Under the pieces are notes generated by a model. The model saw nothing but the letters and a program-made list of their open reading frames with translations. It had not been told where the DNA came from and did not search any database. From Jaapia argillacea MUCL 33604 (Eukaryota; Basidiomycota; Agaricomycetes; Jaapiales; Jaapiaceae), in assembly GCA_000697665.1 (NCBI GenBank), contig KL197717.1, forward strand, positions 414,761-478,760: a stretch of DNA of 64,000 bases, given 5' to 3'. Shown here in pieces: positions 22,104 to 32,577 of the stretch (positions are counted from its first letter, which is position 1; every line of letters begins with the position of its first letter). The position numbers and the translations under genes are program-made.

Positions 22104-23234
22104 TGATGGCCGCCCGGATTTCTGTTTATTTGACACTTTCGCTTTGAGATGCCTTTTCTCCCTACCTCTTGCGTTCCTCCATTCACACTTCCCTTTGTCG
22201 TAGCCACAGCATATGCTCCGGGGTTGATCAGACACTTGCCCGATACACATGTCCAATTTCTGCATCCTGAATGTTGAACGCATCAATGGAGACACGTCAT
22301 TGCTCCATTCCCCACACGTACATTATCCGCCAGTAACGACCGTTTGCAGGCCTGACGTGGCCGCGAACTCTCCCTTTTGTGACTCTCACGTTTATCAAAG
22401 TCATCCTATGGCGGTGGCTTTCTAACGTGAAATTGGTTTGTTCTGTTCTCTGGATCTCAATTATCCTCCGTTTCTCTTACAGGCGTTCAGAGCCAGATGT
22501 CACCCTCAACTGCATTATTACTGGTGAGCTCTCTGGCACGCCTTCCAGGAGTTCAAAAGTCTGACATCTGAGCTGTTGCTCAGGCGGATAGGGGTAGGCG
22601 GTAACTCGTCTCGGCCTAAGGTTGTGCGAACCGCACGTGCATCCGCCCGTCATATTGACTACGTGCACCCTACGCGCCTCAGACCCACCCTGGCAGTCAG
22701 GATCCTGCAGTCCTTCGAGCGCTCTTGGGTCATAAGTTCCGTCCTGCCCCTCGGAGCTCCGGACACTGGGAGTCCCCAAGTCGACTAGCTCTCCAAGCTG
22801 TGTACAAGGTTAGAGAACTCTTCTCTACAAATTATCGGAGCATATTTATGCCGTTGTGAATGCAGTAGGTCCTGCCGCATTTGCTGAACCTACATATCCG
22901 TTGGCGTGTTTCTAGCAGGCTCCGTTTAACATCCAATTGGCAAATTAACCTGCCATTCATTGTTCAAGCTCGCCGTTGCCCAAAGCATCGTAAGGCGTCA
23001 TTCGACAGTTTGTTGACTGGTTCTGAGGATATATAATTGTCAATGTATCATTATCGTTCCAGTAACTTAAGGAAGCAATAGCCGATGTGTGGAGTGTCGG
23101 GCCACGTTTTGTCGTACGACAGGGAAGCCCTGTAAATTGGGCTGTCACTGCGCGTCACCTTCACTTTCTTCCCCCCACCTTCTGCCCTCTGTTTGCAATC
23201 TCCCTCCGTCGTTGCTTCAAAAAGGCTGCAAACC
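22104..23234. other. Intergenic, no gene seen
   Basis: Short frames on both strands, none with a motif. A pyrimidine-rich stretch at about 23160-23220 directly precedes the ERG2 start and is probably its promoter and leader. Confidence 0.5.
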
Positions 23235-24079
23235 ATGGCAGTTGGGAAAGTCAAGGCTAAATTAGAGAAAAAAGTGGAAACAAAACGTAATCCGTTCATG
23301 AAGTGGTTGGCTCGTGCCGCCGTGCTCTTCCTGTTCGTCGCGACATGTAGCTGGCTTGATACCATCAAAGTAAGCGTTGTTCTCCATTACTTTGTTTTCG
23401 ACGCGTATGCTGAGGCTTTTGACGCGTTAGGACCAATGGTATGTGTTCAATCCAACCAGCCTTCACCAACTGGCCCAAGCTGCCATTGCCGCCAACCCCA
23501 ATAATACGGCAGGCATGATCAACCATATCGTGACCAACCTCACCGCCGAATACCCAACCACCCAAATTCGTCTCAACAAGGACTCCTCAGAGTGGGTCTT
23601 CAACAATGCTGGTGGCGCCATGGGAGCGATGTACATCATCCACGCAAGCATCACCGAATACCTCATCATTTTCGGCACACCTTTGGGTACGGAGGGTCAC
23701 ACAGGCTTGCACACGGCCCACGATTACTTCAACATTTTGGTCGGAGAACAATGGGCCTTTGCTCCAGGCCAGTTGGAGATGGAGAGATATCCAGCGGGCA
23801 GCGTCCATTATCTACCCAGGGGAACGGCGAAGCAGTACAAGATGCATGAGGGATGTTTCGCCCTGGAATATGCTAGAGGTCAGATTTTGTTCCCTTTTCA
23901 CCTCGAGAGTGCTTCTAATTGTTGATCTCGAACTCCTCAAAATAGGCTGGATCCCCCTCATGCTGCCATTTGGTTTGGCGGATACGTTAACGTCGACATT
24001 GGACATCCCCACCCTATACAATACCTTCCGAATCACGGGCAGGGAGATGATAGGCAATTTATTGATAGGCAAAGTTTAG
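23235..24079 (+). CDS. ERG2: Sterol C-8 isomerase
   Basis: The product of about 220 residues belongs to the ERG2/sigma-1 receptor family, which shifts the C8-C9 double bond to C7-C8 in ergosterol synthesis in the ER membrane. MAVGKVKAK is followed by one membrane helix ([18 protein letters not shown]). Then come [19 protein letters not shown], a cupin-like barrel with [20 protein letters not shown], the family signature [51 protein letters not shown], and [20 protein letters not shown]. Introns lie after TIK and within YARG, and both join in phase. The acidic and histidine residues of the active-site barrel ([12 protein letters not shown]) are present, and the length is normal. Confidence 0.95.
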
Positions 24080-24399
24080 ATCATGTCCTACTAATATACT
24101 GCTATATGCTTGGGAATCGGTCTGAAGTCGGTTTCCTAGCGTATGCCGTTCTTCCTTCGGATCATCGTGTTGAAGGTCCACTTCTGGCTCTTCGCAGAGG
24201 AATCAGAACACCCTTCTCAAAGATTGGAGTTCTCGCACTCTGTGGTCGGAACTCACTAGGGATTTCGACTACCCTAAGGATTCATAACTATCATACCAAT
24301 TCGACGGAGGCATCAAAGTCCTATCATACAGTACTCCGACATCCTTTAGCCCAACCGGCGCGGGTCATTTGGGAGGAACAAGGACGCTTTCATCATTTG

Positions 24400-25637
24400 C
24401 TAACAGAGGCTTGGATCGTGTATCCATGCTAGATGCAAGATCAGTCCAATGTCGTTTCGAGTGTGAATATTTCTCACAGCAGACGTCTCCATGAAATCGA
24501 AGGATGATTGATCTGACGAATATCAGGGCAACTTCGGTCTTGTTCGTAGGAATGGATAATGAAATACTGCTCACCAGGCAAACTAGATAGATCTTTCTTC
24601 CACAGGCAGTCAGCAGAGATATCAGCAGTGATGAAATCACCCTCTGAAAACGTGAATCAGGGGAGGTTACCCAAGTCGAATACTCAGGTCGCACTCACTC
24701 TGATACCCGAGATTCACATAGGCTTTCAAAACAGGGTTGAATCGAGCTTCGACGGCTAAATTCTGACTAAAGCGCCCAGGCATTGTCACAGGAAATATCA
24801 TGATTTGAATGGAGATGATTCCTCACCCGACGGTCGTCCACAAGAAAGTGGGCGAGTAGTCTTTGTGTCCGTCGCTCTTGATTGTCAACGTACCTAAGGA
24901 AGAATACATTTAGCATTATTTGGTGGTGCGGATGCAAAAGACGTTTCTCACCAACCGACATGGAGCGAGCGGTGTCAGTCCTGTTGTACGCCTTGAACAA
25001 TTGACCGAGAGTAGGGTCTGAGACTGGGGTATCCCACTCGGTGTTCCCATCCGGATTGTTGATGAGATTGACTTTCTGACCACCCTTCGAGACGAAAAGT
25101 TTCAGCAAGTGAACTTGGCGTCGACTACAAACCGACTTTCATCTCGACCTTGATTGCACCGGGGACCACGTTTGCATAGGGCTAGAAAGTGAACATGAGA
25201 GTTCCTTTCAGATTGCGGACATCCGAGATGATGTTGCATACCACTTCGCTACTTCCGAAACCGACGTGGCCTGGGTAGGTGACGGAGGCAGTACCTCCAT
25301 CGCCTGAGGGGTAGAACAGAAACACTCGGCAGATGTTATCAAAAGTTGCGGTGCTATCACTAACCTCCCTTTCGTACAGGGATGACTTCCCTATAGGTGC
25401 AGATGCATTCAGATGATAGTACGCGTGGCCAGATGGGATGATGAAGCACCAAGCGACGTAGTTCTGCTCTGTACTGAGGACGCTAGCGACGGGCGGTTCA
25501 AAGCATAAGACGAGGTTCGCGTCCTGCAATAGTAAAAGGCTGGGTTAAAACCTGTGTCGACTCCGAGAGTTGCTTCAGTTACAACACACCTCGGTTAAGC
25601 CCGTCCAATTGAAAGTGAGAGTCTTGGAGATAGACAT
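24400..25637 (-). CDS. Basidiomycete-specific protein of unknown function
   Basis: Start MSISKTLTFNWTGLTE at 25637 joins across short introns to DANLVLCFEPPVASVLSTEQ, NYVAWCFIIPSGHAYYHL, DGGTASVTYPGHVGFGSSEV, VNLINNPDGNTEWDTPV, LGQLFKAYNRTDTARSMSVG, TLTIKSDGHKDYSPTFLW, NLAVEARFNPVLKAYVNLGY and GDFITADISADCLWKKDL. The splicing is inferred by eye; six or more introns are needed. The 3' end (proposed stop near 24400) is the least certain part. Codon-frame continuity across so many exons and the regular beta-strand-like pattern argue for a real gene. It matches a recurrent Agaricomycete family without assigned function as I remember it. There is no signal peptide or membrane helix, so a cytosolic product is likely. 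Confidence 0.6.
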
Positions 25638-26501
25638 TCTCAGTTCGATGTGGCGGCAATTGTTCGATACAGAGTAAGGCGGAAAGGTTGTTAGGATGTT
25701 GACAGAGGCATCGAACGTCCGACGGCCAGCATTTATGTTGCTCCAGCCTGAGCGGCCTCGTTCAGGCTAGATTGAATACGGAGCATCGGTGTTTGAGCGC
25801 GTTCAAAGACCTTTATCACGTTTCATATCTGGAGTAGACCGCATTAGTAGGGCAGAGTTGATGACAATGCATCGGAGGTTTAGGTGGCCTTCGCTGGATT
25901 GAGTGTCCTGTAGGCTTTCAAGCCCTTGGCATGTGTGGAATGGACTCACGATTTGGGCATGTGCCTCCCGGGATACTGGCAGCCAATCCGAATAAAGAAT
26001 CTACCAAGCATTTGAGAACGACAGTTCTTCTTGGAGGATGGATCAAATGGACCAGGCCGGCTGGAAGCAAAATCACAGAATCTGGACATCTGCCAGTCGA
26101 CCGATGCAACTCTACCAACCATGCAGCGCTGGGACTAGACAGTTGAGGGACAGAAGTCTCGCAATGCCCTGATGCCTGAGGGGACGTTTAGATCGGATGA
26201 TTGCGGTCTTAGGCACTTCCCATGTCGACAGGAGGCTAAGTAATTGAGTTAGGCCCAATGGCGCCTTTATGTAAATTGGCACTTACACAGCCAGAAACCA
26301 GAAAACAGATTTATTTGATAGATACAGTATCAGACGCAAGTAAGGTGGAGGACGGGGACAATGTGGAAATCAACGTTTCTTGCTAGAATCAGCTCTCGAA
26401 GAGTCGAAGCGTATAAAATACCAATCGGTTCATCGAACTTGAACTGAACCACGACTCGTCCTCTCGAATTTAGTGATCCTGGACAGCTCTGTGGCGTGTT
26501 A
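25638..26501. other. Intergenic, no gene seen
   Basis: This is the upstream flank of the minus-strand gene ending at 25637, up to the foldback element. Only short frames without motifs occur. Confidence 0.5.
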
Positions 26502-27493
26502 CAGCCGTTTGCAGAACTCAAGGCGCGGCGCGGAAATTCCAAATTTCGTTGGAATTTTGTCGATATCTTACGCAGCCTGTAACTCACTCAATACATGCAC
26601 AACGCTTCTGGAAATATGACCATTCGAACGGTGTTGTAAATGCGGAGGGCATCGTCGCTTTCAAATGCGAAAAAACGCGCTTTTTCGGGTTGTCAGAAAT
26701 CCGACCCCTCCACCAGCAAACAGAGAATCTCTCGACAACAACTCAACACAGCAACCTGAAAATTAGATAGCGAGAATGGCCCGGTCAATCCGCAGGGCCT
26801 CATATTTTTTTTGTATTCAAAGGTTGGGCCCATACTCTGACAGCATCGGGCCATCAAGGGTGCCTGCCCCACTCGGATGCTGGCCTTACATACCTCTACA
26901 CTTTCCCTATACATCTTCAAGACACACTGGGCAAGTCGGACAGGTATGTCAAGTGATATGGCGGCCTGTGTACTATAGACATCCTGAGAGGGTACACCTG
27001 GTGAATGAGCTGTCCCTTGAGATCGCGATTATAAGCTTGTCGAGCGGGGAGCAGGTTCCTTCTATGAGGTATTTTGTAGACTACAGATGTGTTGCAAATG
27101 ACGACGTGGTTGAGAGAAGAGCACAGGCAACACTTTCCGGAAATACAATAGATGTCGACAACGAAGAATCCACCTTCGAAGACAAAAAAATTATGAGGCC
27201 CTGCAGATTGACCACGTCGTTCTCGCTATCTAATTCCCAGACTGCTCGTTGAGTTGCGGTCGAGAGATTCTCTGTTTGCTGGTGGACGGGTGGGATTTCT
27301 GGCAACCCGAAAAAGCGTGTGTTTTCGCATTTGAAAGCGACGATGCCCTCCGCTTTCACAACGCTGTTCGAAAGGTCATATTTTCAGAAGCGCAGTGTGC
27401 GTGTTGAGTGAGTTACAGGCTGCGTAAGATATCGACAAAATTCCAACGAAATTTGGAATTTCCGCGCCGCGCCTTGAGTTCTGCAAACGGCTG
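26502..27493. mobile_element. Foldback/MITE-like DNA element, TA target site
   Basis: The 992-bp element has inverted arms of about 320 bp (26502-26824 and 27172-27493), about 90% identical by eye. Termini are CAGCCGTTTGCAGAACTC and its complement, flanked by TA on both sides (26500-26501 and 27494-27495). The TA duplication suggests mobilisation by a Tc1/mariner- or pogo-type transposase. The about 350-bp core carries no recognisable transposase domain. Arm divergence implies an old copy. Confidence 0.8.
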
Positions 27494-29691
27494 TAATGTT
27501 TCCCTCTGCGTTCTGAGCGCCCACTCAACCCTGCTCATCCTCGACTACGTCCACTTTCGTAAGGTCGAAAATCTAACAAACTGCAGCGACGAACGGACCG
27601 CATCGACAACTTTCTCCTTACCTCTCCTAATATCCGCGTAGTCGACCTGGTTCAGTCAACTGAACACCTCATTGAAAATGGTTGCGGGAAGTTATCCACG
27701 ACCTAACTTTCCTCGCAGCATATTTGAAGATGGTCTACGGTCCATGGTTTCCTCAGAAGCCACTCTCATGTCGCTCTCCAGAACATCAATCTCATGGTGC
27801 CGAAAGAGGATCTATGCCGTATGACTCCACTCGCACGGGGAGTCCTTCCAAGGACTGCTCAGGGCCCCTCTATGAAGGCCTATCGCTTGCATGGCAGGGT
27901 ACCCTTGATTGACCCAAGCTCAACGCCAGTGGTGTTGAGGGCTCGGCTCGAAGCCCAAAGCCGAGCCAAGCCGGAGCTTTGTAAGATAAGAGCATATCGT
28001 TTAGTAATCGAGAGGCATTTGGTACTGCGAGTGATTTGTGATACTTATTTTTCCATACGCAGGACATAGAGACTAAGGCACATGGAGAAACGAGGTGAGA
28101 GGAGATTGATATGTGTTTGTCGCGTCATGTCGCTGTCACAAGTCGCGAATGCCAACCGTATTGTAGCGAGTTCCGAGGTGGGCCCAATATCGTCTTTCAG
28201 TGCTTCAAAAATTAAGCGGCCGCTGTCACCCAGTCTAGCGGCTCGAGCTGATGCTGAAGGTGGGAGTGGAAGAATTGGGTGTTGAGTGGGATTGGCCGCT
28301 TTGGTGGTGAAAGAGGGTTGGGGAGGCGGTCTCCTGACATTCTGATAGGGTGGGGGAAGGTGTGGCTGGGTTGGTGGAGGCGTTGGGAAGAGCTACAAAT
28401 CGAAAATCAACAAATTAGTGATAAATACACAAAGAATCGATTTGTTTTACTTACCTGGAATGCCCTAACCTCACCTTAGATACTTCTAAATGCTAAATGA
28501 CTTCACAAATGTGAGTCGCCGTCGTTGAGGCTGTGCGCGAGGAGTATCATGGCTGACAACTTTCCAACCCAGGCAGATAATCAGTGTCCACTCCCTGCAA
28601 CGATGTTCTCCCGTTTGGTTGCGAGACTGGCAGACAGTGAACCGACCCTTTGGAAAGGGGAGGAGTTGAACGAGTTGGTCTGTAGCGTCTTTCATTCCTA
28701 ATCCCATCAGTCTTTCGGTAGACTCATTATTGTCTACTTATCTATTAGGAGCTGGCATGCCAGCTGCCGTTCACACCGCCTCCGACTTCCGACTTGAGAA
28801 CGACTGGCGAGCACAGGACAACAACAGCGAGATTTTCGATGGAGGATTTGATTGTGGTCTGTGTGATGGAGGAGGACCTCGGTATCGCGGAGTTGTCAAC
28901 GAATAAGAGGTGAGTGGAATGTCCTCGTCCCTACCGCCCTTCATCGAATCCACCCTTCCACAGCCCTCACTATTGAGCCCGCAAACACCATATTATACGA
29001 CTTACATCACATCCTCGTCTCACACATCCCTTTCCCGTCATCAACTTGCTTGTCTCCCACAACACCATTGAGCTCCCGCATGCCCGATCGCGTGGCGAGG
29101 ATCAGTTTATCAAGGCTTTTCACCATTATCTCATATAAGCCCGGGCTTGAGCCTGAGCCTACCAAAGCCGAGCCCATACTCAATGCCTGGTATTGGGCTA
29201 TGCAACTTGCCCTGTATACATTTTCTCTAGGTGAGGGTATTGGTCTGTTATATCCTATGAAATTTAATCAAAGTAGACCATGACCATTCCCTTGAACCCT
29301 AGAATATAAAAATAACGACCGTGTAGCCCGACTCGCTCAAGCGGCTGTGTTGGGAAATCGTGATGTGGATTGCTTCGGAGGTTCTAATATGTGGACAGAC
29401 TCGGTCTATAGGTGTAGATATGGGGCGCATGTTCGACAAGTTCAGCGCTAATCAGCGATTTGGTCGTAATTTCATTCCTAGATGAAGCACCTGCCCGAGG
29501 TGACGTTGTCCCAGCACGGCGACTTGCACTCAATAGCGCCCAAGAACCACCGCGTTCATTTGGGGAAGCTGGATAAAAGCACGTCCAAAGAACACTGTTT
29601 GCCCTCAGACCGTTACCTTCAGGCCTCTCAGTGAGTATCTCTTCTGCGCTCCAATGTGAGATAAGTAGACCTCTCATTTATCTCACTGCAG
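27494..29691. other. Intergenic, no gene seen
   Basis: No coding chain is recognised. Short GAGCC/GGCTC-rich stretches occur at about 27935-27975 and 29130-29180. The last about 100 bases before 29692 probably hold the leader of the caspase-domain gene; a CTCACTGCAG just before its ATG could be a splice acceptor of a 5' intron. Confidence 0.45.
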
Positions 29692-31758
29692 ATGAGTCTG
29701 CCATCACTATACGCCCTCCTCATTGGTATCAACAAGTATCCGTCGCTGGGGAACGATGAGGGTGGTGCCAATCAACTTAGAGGTGCCGTGAACGATGCCC
29801 AGAATCTCGACACCTTTCTCCGCGAACATATTGGCGTCCCAGCGAGCAATATTGCCATGCTCATCGACCATGAAGCAACTCATCGAGACATCCTTGATAC
29901 ATTCAATTCACACCTTTTGAGAAACCCTCGCATCAGAAACGGGGATCCCATCCTGTTTTATTTCGCGGGCCGCGGCTCCAGATCTCATGGCGGAAACGGA
30001 GGGGAGGGTTCGGACCAGCGCTGGCGTGATACCATCTGTCCCTATGACCGGGGTGTAGGTGACATTGGTGACATAGGACTTGATGAACTTAGTGTTCATT
30101 TGGCGGGATTGGCTTCTGCGAAGGGCGGCAACATCACCGTCATCTTGGACTGTTGTCATTCCATTCCTGATGGCGAGAAGCTAGAACCAGTCGAGTCTCT
30201 TCTCCCTCGATATGCTCCCCCACTCTCCTATGATTCATCCGCGCTCTCCTTGGCTCTGGGATCCGATGCCTATTTACCGACGCAAACTCCTTTCGTTATC
30301 CTCACGGCCTGTCACCCCCTCGAGTCTGCTTATGAACTCGACGAACAGGGTTTCTTTACAGCCAGTCTTATACAAGTCTTGAAGAACACTACGATCCCGA
30401 GAACGACCTACTCTCGACTTCTTTCCAAACTTCCACTCAACCAGGCTGTACTTGGGGAACACCGCTTCGTCCAAACCCCCGGGTGTACGGGACAAAGGAA
30501 GGATGCCGTCCTATTTGGAGGGAAGGCACTCGGTATTGATAGGCTACTTTTCCCAACCGCTTTTGACAAGGATGGGCAGATGAGGGTGGAAGCTGGGGAG
30601 ATGCACGGTCTTCGCCCTGGAACCCAGCTCGCCATCTATTGCGGCGACAGCTATCACCTCCAGCCTCCCTACGACTCCGAGTCCTCCAGCGACTGCCTCG
30701 GATCCGTCATCACCGTTCAGGTCAATGCGGTCTGGTCCTATGTTGAACCGTTGGAAGATTACATTAAATTGCCTAGCACTGGGCGGCCATACGCCATGAT
30801 TACTCGATTCTCCGAGTTGTCGCCACCGTTTAGCGTCAGCATCCGACGTTCTGACTTTGGGCAGAGTCACTGGGAAAGATCATATGTCCTCGAAAAGCAG
30901 ATCCAGCATGCTCAGGGGTATCTGGATGCTGGGTGTCCCATCATCGAGCTGACGAGCGAAGAAGACTCTACGCTTGTCTTATCAATCGACGACAATGGAA
31001 ACAACCTCGTGCTCGACAGACGCGATCCTCTCATTTCCTCGCGATGTCCCAGACTCATGAAACCGAGGAGTCGTTACGGATCAGACTTCGACACCTTAGC
31101 CCTTGCAGCCCGGTTCGACATGCATTTGTATCACGAAAACCCTACCCATCCTTACAAAGACCAGATCAAGATCAGACTCTGTCAGGACGGGGACGAAAGA
31201 TGCGTCAACCACATCCAGGAGGATGGGAGAGTTGATCTTTGGCATGATGAAAGTGGCGATACCCGATTCATCCTTCAGTTGAGCCTCTCCGATCAATGCA
31301 GGGATGGGAGTGCTGACAGCATCGGGGAATCCGTCTGGTGTTCGGCTTTCTATTTCGATCCAAGCGATTACTCGATAACGCAGCTATACATCCCAACTCT
31401 GTTCTCGCATCCGAGTTCCCGCCAGCGTAATCCCGATCCTGAAGACAACAGTACTCGGAAGGAAACCTATTCCCAGAAGAATGGCGATGAGTGGTCTTCA
31501 ATGGGCGTCTCTTCGTCTAACTCAGACTGCTTGGCCTTTTTCTGTGGCGACGGCGAAAGCGAGGATACCGGGTTCATCAAGATCTATTTCTCGAGTCAGT
31601 ATGCGAACTTGGGTTTGATCGAACAAGGGCAGGGTGATGGAATGCGAGAGCGAACCGGATACAGGGGGACGTTGAAGTTTTGGGATCTCGCAGATGCAGA
31701 AAGCGGGGGGAGGTGGGATACGGTCACCTTGGTCGTGCACGTATCTCGACATTCTTGA
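29692..31758 (+). CDS. Caspase-fold (C14/metacaspase-like) protein with altered catalytic His
   Basis: A single 688-residue open frame. Residues 1-260 form a caspase domain: YALLIGINKYPS, LRGAVNDAQNLDTFLRE, IAMLIDHEATHRDIL, DPILFYFAGRGS, ICPYDR, ITVILDCCHS, FVILTACHPLESAYE and GFFTASLIQVL. The catalytic Cys is present (Cys155 in DCCHS). The usual catalytic His of FYFAGHGS is Arg94 (CGC), one base from a His codon (CAC). The remaining about 400 residues are the C-terminal region seen in Agaricomycete caspase-domain proteins, with AARFDMHLYHENP, AFYFDPSDYSITQLYIPT and DTGFIKIYFSSQY. No introns are needed. The frame is otherwise undamaged, so this looks like a proteolytically inactive homologue or a young loss-of-function allele rather than a decayed pseudogene. 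It is next to, but not obviously linked with, the histidine kinase. Confidence 0.88.
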   Translation: MSLPSLYALLIGINKYPSLGNDEGGANQLRGAVNDAQNLDTFLREHIGVPASNIAMLIDHEATHRDILDTFNSHLLRNPRIRNGDPILFYFAGRGSRSHGGNGGEGSDQRWRDTICPYDRGVGDIGDIGLDELSVHLAGLASAKGGNITVILDCCHSIPDGEKLEPVESLLPRYAPPLSYDSSALSLALGSDAYLPTQTPFVILTACHPLESAYELDEQGFFTASLIQVLKNTTIPRTTYSRLLSKLPLNQAVLGEHRFVQTPGCTGQRKDAVLFGGKALGIDRLLFPTAFDKDGQMRVEAGEMHGLRPGTQLAIYCGDSYHLQPPYDSESSSDCLGSVITVQVNAVWSYVEPLEDYIKLPSTGRPYAMITRFSELSPPFSVSIRRSDFGQSHWERSYVLEKQIQHAQGYLDAGCPIIELTSEEDSTLVLSIDDNGNNLVLDRRDPLISSRCPRLMKPRSRYGSDFDTLALAARFDMHLYHENPTHPYKDQIKIRLCQDGDERCVNHIQEDGRVDLWHDESGDTRFILQLSLSDQCRDGSADSIGESVWCSAFYFDPSDYSITQLYIPTLFSHPSSRQRNPDPEDNSTRKETYSQKNGDEWSSMGVSSSNSDCLAFFCGDGESEDTGFIKIYFSSQYANLGLIEQGQGDGMRERTGYRGTLKFWDLADAESGGRWDTVTLVVHVSRHS

Positions 31759-32577
31759 CAAGACTTCATAGTTACATACTTCATAGTTCGACTCGGAACA
31801 CCGGTGTTCTCACATCATATACCGTCGCGACTATTTAGTCAAGTTCCTGTTATTTCCCAGAGCGAGAGCCGGTGCATTCCACGTAGATTCACGCAGGTCT
31901 CTGTCATGAAGCGCGGTGGGCATCCCAGATTTAGAGCAATTCGCAGTCAATAATGTCAGCGCAAAGGCAGTAGTGAGTAGGTTGTGGGTAGACTTGGTCG
32001 GAGTCCGAGTTAACTTCAGTGGCATCCATTCAAAGTCCGCCGACAACCCTCTTGATCATGAACGTTTGAACGCTGGAACGACGTCGACGGAGTCTCGCTG
32101 GAAAGATTGCAATGAAGTCAAGCTCGTGGGTCTGTAATATTGATTGGTCTCCATCTTTCTTGTTTGCCCGGTATTCCTCTCCCAACCAGAAACCAACTGC
32201 CAGATGATCTTTGATGTTTCTCTGATTCTATCGTGCCAGGCAGCTGGCGTACTATCTCAGGGCCCTTGATCGTTGAACCAACAGGACTAGATGCACGTCG
32301 TAACCGTTGCACATGGATGCATTTGTTGTGGACGCTATTTTTGCTTCCGTTCGAACAAGGCAAGAGTGTGCAAGGGAATTGGACCGGCTTGTGACACGTG
32401 GTGCACTAGCTTCCGTTCGCTGAGCATGGATAGGAGATCAGCGTTTTAATTGACTCTTGATTCTCGCTGCGCTTTTCTCTTGTCGACCTCCCAACAACTA
32501 ATATCTTTCCCTGACGCTGCTCGACCAAACTCTTTCGATATTGTGGGCCAGCGTCCATTTATCTCGGCGTGGTCATA
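31759..32577. promoter_or_regulatory. Intergenic region upstream of the histidine kinase
   Basis: About 820 bp with short frames only. It holds the 3' end of the caspase-domain gene and the promoter of the kinase. No specific element is recognised. Confidence 0.4.
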
